The notes under the pieces: generated by a model
What the model saw: the letters and a program-made list of their open reading frames with translations, nothing else
Told to the model about the DNA's origin: nothing
The model's database searches: none
Shown: piece after piece, positions 38,244-48,381 of the stretch
How the letters are laid out: each line of letters starts with the position of its first letter
Numbering within the stretch: the first letter of the stretch is position 1
Assembly (NCBI GenBank): GCA_900319905.1
Contig: ONQB01000018.1
Span: 1 to 64,000 of the forward strand
Length of the DNA: 64,000 nucleotides
Reading direction: 5' to 3'
DNA from: an uncultured Prevotella sp.
Lineage (GTDB): Bacteria > Bacteroidota > Bacteroidia > Bacteroidales > Bacteroidaceae
Program-made: the position numbers and the translations under genes

Positions 38244-38942
38244 TTATTTCAATACTGTAGCTTTCAGGATGCGCACGTCGTCGATCGGACGGTCGTAGTC
38301 GTCGGTCTGCACATGGTCGATGGCGTCGACGACGTCGAGGCCCTTGATGACCTGACCAAACACCGTGTACATGCCATCGAGGTGGGGGGTGCCGCCAATC
38401 TGACGGTAGCAGTCGCGTATCTCCGGTGTCATCTTCACCGTGCCGCCCGTCCTCTCGTCGAGTTTCGCCTGCACGTTATCGAGCTGCTTGCTCGAGTAGG
38501 TGTCGCCCCAGACAATGTAGAATTGGGCAGCCGATGAGGCTCGCTTGGGATTCTCGGCATCGCCCTGGCGGGCAGCGGCCAGCGCACCCCGCTTGTGGTA
38601 GTACTGTGGGAAGCGGAACTCAGCGGGAATGGTATAGTTCAGGTCATACTCACCGACCGACTCGCCGGGCTTGGCGTGTCGTGTGGTGGAGTCGCCGGTC
38701 TGAATCATGAAATTGGCAATGACGCGATGCCACAGGATGCCGTTGTAATAGCCTTTCCGTACGAGCTTGAGGAAGTTGTCGCGGTGAAGGGGCGTCTCGT
38801 TGTACAGTTCGACGACGATGTCGCCCTTCGACGTGCTGAGCAAGACTTGGTGACGCAGCGTGTCAACCTTCGTGGAGTCGGCAGCCTGCAGGGTGAGAAG
38901 TTGTACCAGTAGCAGGACCAGTAAAAGTAATTGTTTCTTCAT
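38244..38942 (-). CDS. periplasmic cyclophilin-type peptidyl-prolyl isomerase
   Basis: 232 residues. A leucine-rich signal peptide is probably cut after QAA (~21). Cyclophilin features: TSKGDIVVELY, FMIQTGDST, GALAAAR and SSAAQFYIV, ending with the usual VFGQVIKGLDVVDAI. An extra segment (~150-178, KQLDNVQAKLDERTGG) interrupts the core as in other Bacteroidota enzymes. It catalyses proline isomerisation in the periplasm. Single-gene unit with its own promoter box at 39081-39088. Confidence 0.92.
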   Translation of the reverse strand: MKKQLLLLVLLLVQLLTLQAADSTKVDTLRHQVLLSTSKGDIVVELYNETPLHRDNFLKLVRKGYYNGILWHRVIANFMIQTGDSTTRHAKPGESVGEYDLNYTIPAEFRFPQYYHKRGALAAARQGDAENPKRASSAAQFYIVWGDTYSSKQLDNVQAKLDERTGGTVKMTPEIRDCYRQIGGTPHLDGMYTVFGQVIKGLDVVDAIDHVQTDDYDRPIDDVRILKATVLK

Positions 38943-39080
38943 AAGTCATATCATCGCACCGCCTTATTATTGTTTATCTTTCCTGAAGCCATGAATAGGC
39001 TTGGAGGGTGTCGCCCGTCCCGGCAGTGCAATACAGACAGGTTGTCATCCCGAAATTTGTCTCAATAACTCTTGACATCG

Positions 39081-39088
39081 CAAATTTA
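39081..39088 (-). promoter_or_regulatory. -7 promoter box for the cyclophilin gene
   Basis: Reads TAAATTTG on the minus strand, 139 bp upstream of the start codon. Confidence 0.5.
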
Positions 39089-39165
39089 AGCATTAATTCG
39101 GAGATAGAACTGCAGAAAATCTAATTTTTTCATCGCCACACGGCCGCTTTTATAAAAAGATACTG

Positions 39166-39173
39166 TAAATTTG
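39166..39173 (+). promoter_or_regulatory. -7 promoter box for antiporter operon
   Basis: TAAATTTG. It overlaps the first codons of the longest possible antiporter reading frame and so decides that the real start is downstream, at 39243. Confidence 0.65.
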
Positions 39174-39242
39174 CAGTTGATAGCCGGTCTTGCACCCCAG
39201 GGCCTGGCTGCATGCAGACAACATCTAACGGAATACACAGGC

Positions 39243-41384
39243 ATGGCCCATCTGTACAGTTACTTTCCCATCACCGACCCCACGCTCATCTTCTTCGTGG
39301 TGCTGCTCATCATTCTGCTGGCACCCATCATCATGGGCAAGCTTCGCATCCCCCATATCATCGGCATGGTGCTGGCGGGTGTGGCTGTGGGTAAGTATGG
39401 CTTCAACATACTGACGCGTGACGCCAGCTTCGAGTTGTTCGGAAGGGTGGGCCTCTACTACATCATGTTCCTGGCCTCGCTTGAGATGGACATGGAAGGA
39501 CTGCGCCGCAACAAATGGCGTACGCTCATCTTCGGTCTGCTCACCTTTGCCATTCCGTTTGTGCTGAGTTATTTCATGGGTATGACGCTGCTCAGCTACA
39601 CTCCGATAGCCGCCTTGCTGCTGGGGTGTATCATGGCTTCCAATACCCTCGTGTCCTATCCCATCGTGGCGCGCTATGGTCTGCAACAGAAGCCGAGTGT
39701 GACGCTGAGCGTGGGTTCGACGATGATCAGCTTGTTGCTGGCCCTCGTCGTGCTGGCCATGATCGTGGCCTCCGCCGGTGGTCATGCGAGTGTGTGGTTC
39801 TGGCTGTTGTTCATCGCCAAAGCCGCGGGATACGTGGCGTTGATGATCATGGTCGTGCCTCGGGCTGCACGTTGCTTCCTTCGCCGCTACAGCGATGCGG
39901 TGATGCAGTTCATCTTCGTGCTGGCCATCCTCTTCCTGAGTGCCGCCCTGGCTGAACTGGTGGGACTGGAAGGCATCTTCGGCGCTTTCTTTGCCGGATT
40001 GGTGCTCAACCGTTACATTCCGCATGTGTCACCGTTGATGAACCGCATCGAGTTCATCGGCAATGCCATCTTCATCCCATACTTCCTCATTGGTGTCGGC
40101 ATGCTCATCAATGTGCGGCTGCTCTTTGAGGGTGGCAGTATACTGTGGGTGGTGGCCTGCATGGTCGTCTTCGGCACTTTAGGTAAGGCCCTGGCCGCCT
40201 ATTTGTCGGCATCTCTCTTTCGCTTGCCCCGTACGTCGGGACATATGATGTTCGGCCTGACGTCTGCCCACGCTGCCGGTGCCATTGCCATGGTCATCGT
40301 GGGCATGGGACTAAGGTCGGGCAGCGGCCGGCCATTGGTGAGCGAGAGTATGCTCAACGGCATCGTCATCATGATTCTCTTTACGTGCATCATCTCTTCG
40401 GTGGTCACCGACTGGGCTGCACGGGTCATCACGCTGCGCGACAAGCAACTGCCGTCGGAGAGCATGGTCGACGATGACGAGAAAATTCTCGTACCCGTGA
40501 AGTACAAGGAATACGCCACCCGTCTGATGAGCATCGCCATCATGGCCCGCAACCCTAAGTTGCACCGGCCCATCGTAGCGCTGAATGTGGTGTACGACGA
40601 TACCAACATGCGTCGCAACCAGGAGGAGGGTGCTCATATCCTCGAACAGATACAGCGCTATGCGGCCGGTTCGGACGTGCCCTTGCAGACGCAGGTGCGC
40701 GTGGCGGCCAACATCGCCAACGGCATCAAGCACGCCTTCAAGGAGTTTCAGGCCTCGGAGATCCTCATTGGCATGCACATGCACGAGGACGTGTCGCCCA
40801 AATTCTGGGGACAGTTCCATCAGAGTCTGTTCAATGGTCTCAACCGTCAGATCTTCATGGCCCGTCTCTATCATCCGCTCAACACGTTGCGTCGCATCCA
40901 AGTGGCCGTGCCATCGCGCGCGCAGTACGAGCCGGGCTTCTACCGCTGGTTGGAACGGTTGTCGCGCATTGCCGAGAACCTCGAGTGCCGCATGCAGTTC
41001 AATGGCCGAGTCGACACGCTGCAGATGATCAACCAGTTTGTGCAGAACAAACACCCAAATGTGCGGGCGGTATATGTGGCCATGCCACATTGGAACGAGC
41101 TGCCCAAGCTGGCTTCGACCGTTGCCGACGACCATCTCTTCGTCGTGGTGGCGGCACGTAAGGGCACCGTGAGTTATAAGTCGGCCATGGAGCGCCTGCC
41201 GGAGGAGCTGACCAAGTACTTCAAAGGCAAGAACCTCATCATCATCTTCCCCGACCAGTACGGCGACGACAAGTCGACCATGACGTTCGCACAGTCGCAG
41301 CACACTGAGGAGACGTCAGCTTACGACGAGGTGGCACGTTGGATAAAGAAGCATTGTGCTTTCCTCAACAGAAAACATTCATAA
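39243..41384 (+). CDS. CPA2-type cation:proton antiporter with C-terminal USP-like domain
   Basis: 713 residues from the ATG at 39243. About 12 membrane segments in the first ~420 residues have the Na+/H+ exchanger fold (IPHIIGMVLAGVAVG; LVGLEGIFGAFFAGLVLNR). The remaining ~290 cytoplasmic residues contain two regions resembling universal-stress-protein folds (RPIVALNVVYDD; IQVAVPSRAQYEP), a likely regulatory module. It exchanges Na+ or K+ for protons across the inner membrane; the ion cannot be told from sequence. It is followed after 12 bp by lolD. Confidence 0.88.
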   Translation: MAHLYSYFPITDPTLIFFVVLLIILLAPIIMGKLRIPHIIGMVLAGVAVGKYGFNILTRDASFELFGRVGLYYIMFLASLEMDMEGLRRNKWRTLIFGLLTFAIPFVLSYFMGMTLLSYTPIAALLLGCIMASNTLVSYPIVARYGLQQKPSVTLSVGSTMISLLLALVVLAMIVASAGGHASVWFWLLFIAKAAGYVALMIMVVPRAARCFLRRYSDAVMQFIFVLAILFLSAALAELVGLEGIFGAFFAGLVLNRYIPHVSPLMNRIEFIGNAIFIPYFLIGVGMLINVRLLFEGGSILWVVACMVVFGTLGKALAAYLSASLFRLPRTSGHMMFGLTSAHAAGAIAMVIVGMGLRSGSGRPLVSESMLNGIVIMILFTCIISSVVTDWAARVITLRDKQLPSESMVDDDEKILVPVKYKEYATRLMSIAIMARNPKLHRPIVALNVVYDDTNMRRNQEEGAHILEQIQRYAAGSDVPLQTQVRVAANIANGIKHAFKEFQASEILIGMHMHEDVSPKFWGQFHQSLFNGLNRQIFMARLYHPLNTLRRIQVAVPSRAQYEPGFYRWLERLSRIAENLECRMQFNGRVDTLQMINQFVQNKHPNVRAVYVAMPHWNELPKLASTVADDHLFVVVAARKGTVSYKSAMERLPEELTKYFKGKNLIIIFPDQYGDDKSTMTFAQSQHTEETSAYDEVARWIKKHCAFLNRKHS

Positions 41385-41396
41385 CATCATATTAAT

Positions 41397-42155
41397 ATGA
41401 TTGACATCAAAAATATTACCAAGTCATTTGGCAAGCTACAAGTGCTGAAAGGCATCGACCTCCACATCGACAAAGGCGAGGTGGTGAGTATTGTCGGCCC
41501 CTCCGGTGCCGGTAAGACAACGTTGCTGCAGATTATCGGCACGCTCGACAAGCCTGACACGGGCAGCATCGTGATTGACAATATTGACGTGAGCCGGCTG
41601 TCGCAAAAGAAATTGGCTGACTTCCGCAACCTCCATATCGGCTTTGTGTTTCAGTTTCATCAGCTGTTGCCTGAGTTCACAGCGCTTGAGAACATCATGA
41701 TTCCTGCCTTCATTGCCGGCAAGAGTCGTAAGGAGGCTAAGGCGCGAGCCGAGGAACTGTTGCAGTTTATGGGATTGGCTGACCGTGCCTCCCATAAGCC
41801 CAACGAGCTGTCGGGTGGTGAGAAGCAACGAGTGGCTGTCGCCCGCGCACTCGTCAACAATCCCTCTGTCATTCTCGCCGATGAGCCGTCGGGAAGTCTC
41901 GACTCGAAGAACAAGGCTGAGTTGCACCAGCTCTTCTTCGACCTGCGCGACCAGTTCGGACAGACCTTCGTCATCGTCACCCACGATGAGTCGCTCGCTG
42001 CCCTTACCGACCGCACTATCCACATGAAAGACGGTTTGCTCACCACGGAGACACGGCGAGAGGAAAAAGACCCGAAAACAGCCGACGCTCAGCAGCCACA
42101 ACCGACAGCCGACGAAACCGCTGCTATCACTGATAACCCAACAGAAGTAATATGA
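41397..42155 (+). CDS. lolD: LolD-type lipoprotein-release ABC ATPase
   Basis: 252 residues. Walker A GPSGAGKT (34-41), Q-loop [16 protein letters not shown] typical of LolD, signature LSGGE (138-142), Walker B VILADEP (158-164). With LolC/E permeases it extracts lipoproteins from the inner membrane; those genes are not in the window. A ~30-residue Thr/Gln/Asp-rich tail follows the ATPase. The stop overlaps the next start as ATGA. Confidence 0.88.
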   Translation: MIDIKNITKSFGKLQVLKGIDLHIDKGEVVSIVGPSGAGKTTLLQIIGTLDKPDTGSIVIDNIDVSRLSQKKLADFRNLHIGFVFQFHQLLPEFTALENIMIPAFIAGKSRKEAKARAEELLQFMGLADRASHKPNELSGGEKQRVAVARALVNNPSVILADEPSGSLDSKNKAELHQLFFDLRDQFGQTFVIVTHDESLAALTDRTIHMKDGLLTTETRREEKDPKTADAQQPQPTADETAAITDNPTEVI

Positions 42156-43018
42156 TAAAGCTTGGAGACTACAACACGCTGAAGGTGACCCGTATGGCGC
42201 AACGCCCCAACCCACATGCCTTCGGCGGCAAGGAGACGTTTGGCGTGTATCTCGACGGTGGGAAGGAAGGTGACATTCTCATGCCGCAGAAATATGTGCC
42301 GGAAGGTACGAAGGTGGGCGACGACGTGCAGTGCTTCGTCTACCTCGATGCTGAGGAACGTCTCATCGCCACCACGGAGACGCCGCTGGCAAAGGTGGGC
42401 GATTTCGCCTATCTGAAGTGCACATGGGTCAACGAATACGGTGCCTTCCTCGACTGGGGCGTGATGAAAGACGTGTTCTGCCCGTTCCATGAACAGAAAA
42501 AGAAGATGGAGATAGGAGACAGCTATATCGTCTACCTTCATATTGATGAGGAGAGCTACCGCATCGTGGCTACAGCGAAGATAGACCGGTGGCTCGACAA
42601 CCCCAATGGTCAGCTGAAGAACGGACAGAAGGTGGCGTTGCTGGTGTGGCAGAAGACCGACCTCGGCTTCAAGGTCATCATTGACAACCACTACGGCGGT
42701 CTGGTCTATACCGACCAGATCTTCCGTTATGTTCACACCGGCGACCGTCTGGAGGGCTACGTGCAACTTGTGAGACCCGACGGAAAGGTCGACGTCACGC
42801 TGCAACCTACCGGCCGGCAGCAGACTGTGGACTTCGCCGAGACGCTCCTGCAGTGGCTCAAGGATAATGGGGGACACTGCAATCTCGGCGACAAGAGTGA
42901 TGCGGAGGACATCAAACGCATGTTCCAGGTTAGTAAGAAGACCTACAAACGGGCTATCGGCGACCTTTACAAACGACGGCTCATCCGCATCGAAGAGACC
43001 GGGATTAGTCTGGTGTGA
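42152..43018 (+). CDS. CvfB-like S1-domain RNA-binding protein
   Basis: 288 residues. Three S1-like OB folds (first ~1-65, second with [19 protein letters not shown], third with GLVYTDQIF) are followed by a C-terminal winged helix ([25 protein letters not shown]), the CvfB/YitL architecture. CvfB affects virulence gene expression in Staphylococcus; the role here is unknown. Start is coupled to the lolD stop. Confidence 0.85.
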   Translation: MIKLGDYNTLKVTRMAQRPNPHAFGGKETFGVYLDGGKEGDILMPQKYVPEGTKVGDDVQCFVYLDAEERLIATTETPLAKVGDFAYLKCTWVNEYGAFLDWGVMKDVFCPFHEQKKKMEIGDSYIVYLHIDEESYRIVATAKIDRWLDNPNGQLKNGQKVALLVWQKTDLGFKVIIDNHYGGLVYTDQIFRYVHTGDRLEGYVQLVRPDGKVDVTLQPTGRQQTVDFAETLLQWLKDNGGHCNLGDKSDAEDIKRMFQVSKKTYKRAIGDLYKRRLIRIEETGISLV

Positions 43019-43046
43019 ATATATAGTTCATTACAATATACGTATT

Positions 43047-43949
43047 ATGGACGTTGATTCAAAGAAAAGGGAACGCGACATCTACCGCGTTACCATCTAT
43101 GGCAGTGCCGTCAACACGGTGCTGCTTGTTTTTAAGTTTATTGCAGGTATCCTCGGCGGGTCGGCAGCCATGATTGCCGACGCCGTGCATTCACTGTCTG
43201 ACTTTCTGACCGACATCATGGTGCTTATCTTTGTCCGGCTCAGCAGCCGGCCCATTGACAAGGACCATGACTTTGGGCATGGCAAATACGAGACGCTGGC
43301 AACCGCCATCATCGGCATCGCGCTGTTCTGCGTGGGTGTGATGATCTGTTACAATGGCGTGTGGAAGGTGTGGCAGAACCTCAACGGTCAGACATTACCC
43401 CGTCCTGGTACCATCGCGCTGATGGCTGCCTTGTTGAGCATCGTTCTGAAGGAATGGTGCTATCAGTTCACGGTGCGTGTGGGCCGGAAGTATAACTCGC
43501 AGGCGGTCATTGCCAATGCCTGGCATCATCGTTCCGACGCCATGTCTTCCATTGGTACAGCTGTCGGCATCGGTGGCGCCATCGTGTTGGGCGACCGCTG
43601 GACGGTCCTCGACCCGTTGGCTGCCATCGTGGTGAGCGTCTTCATCTTGAGAACTGCCTGTAAGATGGTTCATGAGGCTGTACAGGAACTGTTGGAGGTG
43701 AGCTTGTCCGACGATATTGAGAACCATATCGTACAGCTCGCCGAGGAGGAGCCTACGGTGAGTGAGGTGCATGACCTGCGCACCCGCCGCATTGGCAACC
43801 GCATCGCCATTGATATGCATTTGCGCATGCCGCCCGACACTCCGCTCTATGTAGCTCATGAGCATGCCACCAACATTGAGCACCGCCTGCGACTGACCTA
43901 TGGCAAGGACACGCTCATCAACATTCACATGGAGCCTACGAAAGCATAA
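43047..43949 (+). CDS. cation diffusion facilitator metal exporter
   Basis: 300 residues from ATG at 43047, chosen because it lies 28 bp after the CvfB-like stop; a longer frame overlapping that gene is rejected. Six membrane segments with the CDF metal motifs DAVHSLSD (45-52) and HHRSD (160-164), and a cytoplasmic C-domain with HDLRTRRIGN and HEHATNIEH. It exports Zn2+, Fe2+ or similar ions in exchange for protons; the metal is not resolvable here. Confidence 0.92.
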   Translation: MDVDSKKRERDIYRVTIYGSAVNTVLLVFKFIAGILGGSAAMIADAVHSLSDFLTDIMVLIFVRLSSRPIDKDHDFGHGKYETLATAIIGIALFCVGVMICYNGVWKVWQNLNGQTLPRPGTIALMAALLSIVLKEWCYQFTVRVGRKYNSQAVIANAWHHRSDAMSSIGTAVGIGGAIVLGDRWTVLDPLAAIVVSVFILRTACKMVHEAVQELLEVSLSDDIENHIVQLAEEEPTVSEVHDLRTRRIGNRIAIDMHLRMPPDTPLYVAHEHATNIEHRLRLTYGKDTLINIHMEPTKA

Positions 43950-43956
43950 AGATAAA

Positions 43957-44015
43957 AAAGGACGGATATCCATGTCTCATCCATTTATTCAGGGTGACGC
44001 GGGTATCCGTCCTTT
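43957..44015. terminator. bidirectional hairpin between convergent genes
   Basis: AAAGGACGGATATCC (43957-43971) pairs with GGGTATCCGTCCTTT (44001-44015); A-rich on the left and T-containing on the right, so it can end both the CDF gene and the phosphoesterase gene. Confidence 0.8.
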
Positions 44016-44050
44016 AGGTTTATTCCGTTTGTTCAGGATGAGGGCGGGTA

Positions 44051-45160
44051 TTATTGCGCCCATTTATTTTTAATGTTCAGCACCAGGTATTCCGACTGCG
44101 TGCCGATACGGAACTTACCACCCCAAATACCTATGCCGGAGCTGACGTAGTAGCGCGTCTTGCCTTTGGCGAGTTGTCCAAAGGCATCCTCATAGATGGC
44201 ATCGGTGATCCAGTTGAGCGGCCATACCTGTCCGTGATGGGTGTGGCCGGCAAACTCGAAGTCGATGCCGTTCTGCTCTGCTTCCTCTAAGTGGTAAGGC
44301 TGATGGTCAAGCTCCAAAAGGAAACGGCTCTTGTCCACTCCTTTCATTATCTCTGCCAACGACTTGCGTCGGGGGTTGGTGCGGTCGTCACGTCCCACGA
44401 TGGTGACATTGCCAATCCCATTCAGAAACAGCGAGCGGTCTCTCAGCATGATGATGCCAGCCTTGCGGCAGAACTGTTCCTCGTTGTTGAGACCCGTGTA
44501 GTAGTCGTGGTTGCCCAGACAGGCGAAGACGGGGATGTCCAGCGTCCGGAACTCGTCGGCCATGTGCTCCTCGGCCACGGGACGGTAGCTGCCGTCGATG
44601 AGGTCACCACCGATGAGAATGGCATCAGGGTTCTCGGCTTTGATCTTCACCAGCCACTGGTGCAGGTCAGCCCGGCGGTTGTGATAGCCGAGATGCAGGT
44701 CGCTGACGAGCACGAACTTCAGAGGGCGTCCCACCGTCTTTTCTGTCTTTACCGTTGTCTCCACACGCTTCTTGTCGTTGTAGTGGAAGTAGGCGTAGGT
44801 GAACAGCGCCGCCATGCCCACAAAGAGACCGGCCGCGGTGCGTGCGTTGGCATGCATCCAACTGGCAGGCAATACATGGCACAGCCGCAGCACATCCGCC
44901 AGCAGAAAGATGATGAAGAGGTACAGCAGAATCATCAGCCACGACGTGCCCACCTCATAGGTAAAGGTGGCCAATGGCATGGGCCAGCGGTCTATCACAC
45001 CCGACATTGCGATGATGAACAGCACGAAGCATAAAGCCATCAGTGACACGACGGAAATACGGAGCGCCGGAAGGGCGGGCAGCAACTGCCATGTGCGCAA
45101 AGATACGTATGCCTGCCCGGCAAGGGGCAGCAGAAGAAATATAAACAATGCAAATCTCAT
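44051..45160 (-). CDS. membrane-anchored metallophosphoesterase
   Basis: 369 residues. The N-terminal ~125 residues hold about four membrane segments. The catalytic domain has the calcineurin-like motifs SDLHLGYHN, GGDLIDG, GNHDYY and GHTHHGQ, which bind two metal ions. The pattern matches YkuE/YaeI-like enzymes; the substrate (for example a UDP-sugar lipid or phosphodiester) is not known. ATG at 45160 is preferred to an upstream ATG 12 bp earlier because it starts directly with the hydrophobic helix (MRFALFIFLLL). Confidence 0.88.
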   Translation of the reverse strand: MRFALFIFLLLPLAGQAYVSLRTWQLLPALPALRISVVSLMALCFVLFIIAMSGVIDRWPMPLATFTYEVGTSWLMILLYLFIIFLLADVLRLCHVLPASWMHANARTAAGLFVGMAALFTYAYFHYNDKKRVETTVKTEKTVGRPLKFVLVSDLHLGYHNRRADLHQWLVKIKAENPDAILIGGDLIDGSYRPVAEEHMADEFRTLDIPVFACLGNHDYYTGLNNEEQFCRKAGIIMLRDRSLFLNGIGNVTIVGRDDRTNPRRKSLAEIMKGVDKSRFLLELDHQPYHLEEAEQNGIDFEFAGHTHHGQVWPLNWITDAIYEDAFGQLAKGKTRYYVSSGIGIWGGKFRIGTQSEYLVLNIKNKWAQ

Positions 45161-45191
45161 GTGATGAATCAATCTTTTTGAATAAACAATA

Positions 45192-45199
45192 CAAAGTTA
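45192..45199 (-). promoter_or_regulatory. -7 promoter box for the phosphoesterase gene
   Basis: TAACTTTG on the minus strand, 31 bp upstream of the start. Confidence 0.62.
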
Positions 45200-45290
45200 G
45201 CGTTTTCTCTTCACAATGTGAAGCACTTGGCGAGAGATTCTGCACTATAGGTCACAAGATACATAATCAAGGTAAGGTAACACCACAAAG

Positions 45291-45328
45291 AAAGCCTGCT
45301 ACTGATCTTGTGGTCAGCAACAGGCTTT
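45291..45328 (-). terminator. terminator after asnS
   Basis: AAAGCCTG and CAGGCTTT arms around a secondary inner stem (ACTGATC/GGTCAGC), 35 bp beyond the asnS stop, followed on the minus strand by CTTTG. Confidence 0.72.
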
Positions 45329-45362
45329 ACATATTTACAGCTTTAAAAATGAAATGCTTGGT

Positions 45363-46757
45363 TTAGAACTCAGCGTTCTTCGGGGTACGTGGGAAGGGGA
45401 TGACGTCGCGGATGTTCTGCATACCCGTCACGAAGAGGATGAGGCGCTCGAAGCCAAGGCCGAAGCCGGCATGGGGGCACGATCCGTACTTACGGGTATC
45501 TAGGTACCAGCTGTAAGTGGACTCCTTCATGTTGCGGCGCTCAATCTCGTCGAGCAGCTTCTGGTAGTTCTCCTCACGCACAGAACCACCGATGATCTCT
45601 CCGATGCGCGGGAACAGCACGTCGGTGCCCTGCATGGTCTTGCCGTCGGGGTTCTTCTTCATGTAGAACGCCTTGATCTCGGTAGGATAATCGGTCATGA
45701 TGACCGGACGCTTGAAGTGCTGCTCTACGAGATAGCGCTCATGCTCACTGGCCAGGTCCATGCCCCATTCGGTGACGGGGAACTCGAACTTATGACCATC
45801 CTCAGCTGCCTTCTTCAGGATGTTGAAGCCCTCGGTATAGGGCAGACGTACAAAGTCTTCCTTGACCACGCTCTCCAGGGTCTGGATGAGCGTCTTATCA
45901 ATCATCTTGTTGAGGAACTCGAGGTCGTCCTTGCAGTTGTCTAAGGCCCATTGCACACAGTACTTGATGAAGTCTTCCTCAAGATCCATCAGTTCGTCCT
46001 TGTCCATGAAGGCCACCTCCGGTTCGATCATCCAGAACTCAGCCAAGTGACGCGGCGTGTTGCTGTTCTCTGCACGGAAAGTAGGACCAAACGTGTAGAT
46101 GGCACCTAAGGCCGTGGCTCCGAGCTCGCCTTCCAGCTGTCCCGACACCGTGAGGTTGGTCTTCTTGCCAAAGAAGTCCTTGTCGTACTCCACCTTGCCG
46201 CTCTTGGCGACACGGTCGAGGTCGAGCGTTGTCACCTGGAACATCTCACCGGCTCCCTCGGCATCGCTGGCCGTGATGAGCGGGGTGTTGAAGTAATAGA
46301 AACCATGCTCGTGGAAGTACTTGTGAATGGCGATGGCCATGTTATGACGGATGCGGAACACAGCGCCGAACGTGTTGGTGCGCAGACGCATGTGAGCATA
46401 CTGGCGCATGTACTCAAAGCTCTGACCCTTCTTCTGCATGGGGTAGTCACTGGGACACAGGCCATACACCTCGATGTCGGGGTTCTGGATCTCTACGGTC
46501 TGTCCGCTGCCCTGGCTCTCTACGAGCTTGCCGGTGGCACGGATGCAGGCACCCGTAGTGATGCTCTTCAGCATGTCGGCGTCAACCTTGGCAGGATCGA
46601 CGACGATCTGTATGTTCTTAATCGTTGAGCCGTCGTTCAAAGCAATGAAATCGACAGCCTTGCTGGAGCGGTGCGACCGCACCCAACCCTTTACGGTAAT
46701 TTCCTTTCCATAATCGGTGCAGGCAAGTGCATCGATGATTCTTGTTCTACTGCTCAT
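45363..46757 (-). CDS. asnS: asparaginyl-tRNA synthetase
   Basis: 464 residues. N-terminal OB-fold anticodon domain (~18-110, [22 protein letters not shown] in part), class II core with motif 2 FRAEN (227-231) and motif 3 GFGLGFERL (431-439). The AsnRS-specific DAEGAGEMF (165-173) is present. It charges tRNA-Asn directly, so with AsnA (57.4 kb) the cell both makes and uses free asparagine. It lies 19 bp downstream of rluB, so the two are probably co-transcribed. Confidence 0.96.
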   Translation of the reverse strand: MSSRTRIIDALACTDYGKEITVKGWVRSHRSSKAVDFIALNDGSTIKNIQIVVDPAKVDADMLKSITTGACIRATGKLVESQGSGQTVEIQNPDIEVYGLCPSDYPMQKKGQSFEYMRQYAHMRLRTNTFGAVFRIRHNMAIAIHKYFHEHGFYYFNTPLITASDAEGAGEMFQVTTLDLDRVAKSGKVEYDKDFFGKKTNLTVSGQLEGELGATALGAIYTFGPTFRAENSNTPRHLAEFWMIEPEVAFMDKDELMDLEEDFIKYCVQWALDNCKDDLEFLNKMIDKTLIQTLESVVKEDFVRLPYTEGFNILKKAAEDGHKFEFPVTEWGMDLASEHERYLVEQHFKRPVIMTDYPTEIKAFYMKKNPDGKTMQGTDVLFPRIGEIIGGSVREENYQKLLDEIERRNMKESTYSWYLDTRKYGSCPHAGFGLGFERLILFVTGMQNIRDVIPFPRTPKNAEF

Positions 46758-46776
46758 TATTATTATTCAAATGCTA

Positions 46777-48261
46777 TTATTCAAACATGCCACTGCGCAG
46801 CATTTCCACTTCCTGCTCTGTGAGGAAGCGCCAGTCACCACGACGGAGGTTCTTTTTGGTGAGCCCGGCAAACTGCACACGGTCGAGCTTGACCACGTGG
46901 TAGCCGAGGTGCTCGAAGATACGACGCACAATGCGGTTCTTGCCGCTGTGGATCTCAATGCCCACCTGGCTGTGGTCGTTCTCGTCGGCGTATTCAATGG
47001 CGTCGGCATGCACCTCACCATCCTCCAGCTCAATGCCGTCGGCAATCTTCTGCAGGTCTTCAACTGCCACGTTCTTGTCGAGGAATACGTGATACACCTT
47101 CTTCTTCAGGAACTTAGGATGCGTCAGCTTGCTGGCCAGCTCGCCGTCGTTGGTGAGCAACAGTACGCCGGTGGTGTTGCGGTCGAGACGTCCCACGGGA
47201 TAGATGCGCTCGGGGCAGGCGTCCTTCACAATGTCCATCACGGTCTTGCGCTGCTGGGGATCGTCGCTTGTGGTCACGCAGTCCTTAGGCTTGTTGAGCA
47301 GGATGTATACCTTCTTCTCAATGGTCACCGGCTGGTCGTGGAACTTCACCTCATCGGAGCGCTTCACCTTTGTGCCCAGTTCGGTCACCACCTGTCCGTT
47401 GACGGTCACCTCACCCTTCTGGATGTACTCATCAGCCTCACGACGAGAGCATACACCGGCATTGGCGAGATACTTGTTCAGACGGATGGGCTCGTTCGGA
47501 TCGACGTGCTCTTCCTTATATTCGATACGCTTCTTGAAGCTGTACTTTGCGTTTGGATCATAGCCCTGACGGTTGTAGCCGCCTTGGCGCTGCTGATGGT
47601 AGCCACCCTGCTGAGGACGACCGTAGCCACCCTGCCCCTGCGGACGTTTGTAGCCACCTTGTCCTTGTGGGCGTGGACGATAGCCGCCCTGTCCCTGTGG
47701 ACGATAGCCACCTTGTCCCTGCGGACGATAGCCACCCTGTCCCTGCGGACGGTAGCCACCCTGTCCCTGCGGACGGTAGCCACCCTGACCCTGCGGACGA
47801 TAGCCACCCTGACCCTGCGGGCGGTAGCCACCCTGTCCCTGCGGACGGTAGCCACCCTGTCCCTGCGGACGGTAACCGCCTTGTCCCTGCTGTGGGTTAT
47901 AGCCGTTGCCGTCTTGGTTGTAATTGTAACGGGGACGTTGCTGATAACTGTTGCCATCCTGATTGTTGTAGCGGGGACGCTGCTGGTAGCCGCCCTGCTG
48001 ATAGGTGCGGGGAGCGTGGTCCTGCGAGCTGCCTAATGCAGAGCCAAAGCCTGCGGGACGGAATCCGCCATCTTCTTGCTTGGGCGCATTGGCATGGTCG
48101 GCTTGGAAGGTGCGCTGTGTGTGAATACGTGGACGTTGAGTACGTCCGGTGCTTGGATGATAATCCTTCTGATAGCCACCCTGACGAGTATAGCCTTCAC
48201 GGCTTTCTTCTTGCTTGGGGGCCTGCTGTGTCTCCTGGCTGTTTTCTAATTCTTCTGTCAT
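46777..48261 (-). CDS. rluB: RluB-like 23S rRNA pseudouridine synthase with repeat leader
   Basis: 494 residues. Residues ~270-494 are a normal RluB/RsuA-type enzyme: S4 domain (IRLNKYLANAGVCSRREADEYI in part) and catalytic domain with GRLDRNTTG, Asp376 as nucleophile. The first ~265 residues are low complexity: a Gln/Arg/Tyr/Asn-rich region, then eleven GGYRP copies spaced exactly eight residues apart (Tyr130 to Tyr210), then related KRPQ/GRPQ units. Such RGG/GYR-like tails resemble RNA-binding or condensate-forming regions. The 24-bp DNA repeat could change length without frameshift. Confidence 0.93.
   Translation of the reverse strand: MTEELENSQETQQAPKQEESREGYTRQGGYQKDYHPSTGRTQRPRIHTQRTFQADHANAPKQEDGGFRPAGFGSALGSSQDHAPRTYQQGGYQQRPRYNNQDGNSYQQRPRYNYNQDGNGYNPQQGQGGYRPQGQGGYRPQGQGGYRPQGQGGYRPQGQGGYRPQGQGGYRPQGQGGYRPQGQGGYRPQGQGGYRPRPQGQGGYKRPQGQGGYGRPQQGGYHQQRQGGYNRQGYDPNAKYSFKKRIEYKEEHVDPNEPIRLNKYLANAGVCSRREADEYIQKGEVTVNGQVVTELGTKVKRSDEVKFHDQPVTIEKKVYILLNKPKDCVTTSDDPQQRKTVMDIVKDACPERIYPVGRLDRNTTGVLLLTNDGELASKLTHPKFLKKKVYHVFLDKNVAVEDLQKIADGIELEDGEVHADAIEYADENDHSQVGIEIHSGKNRIVRRIFEHLGYHVVKLDRVQFAGLTKKNLRRGDWRFLTEQEVEMLRSGMFE
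47632..47886 (-). repeat. 24-bp coding tandem repeat inside rluB
   Basis: Encodes QGQGGYRP units (residues ~126-210 of the product). Successive units differ mainly at third codon positions, such as GGACGATAGCC versus GGACGGTAGCC on the plus strand. Confidence 0.92.
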
Positions 48262-48381
48262 AATCGTGTACTTTGTCTATTGAATTTGGGGTTAATAATA
48301 ATTTGTTGTGAGCCTCTCGGCCTGTGAATGATAATTGTACTTTGTAATGTGTTATGTATTATTTATGTAATGTTATTGTGT

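Noticed and set aside
38092-38298. Lys/Arg/Glu-rich 68-codon frame after the possible small gene
   Set aside because: It reads through the hairpin at 38193 and into the antisense of the cyclophilin gene; no Shine-Dalgarno-like sequence.
39171-39242. Longer N-terminus for the antiporter starting at 39171
   Set aside because: Those codons overlap the TAAATTTG promoter box and do not resemble the antiporter family; the ATG at 39243 opens directly before the first membrane segment.
46717-48036. A 439-codon plus-strand frame with Leu/Thr/Ala-rich repeats
   Set aside because: It is the antisense of asnS/rluB; its repeats are the mirror of the coding GGYRP array, and it has no RBS or promoter box.
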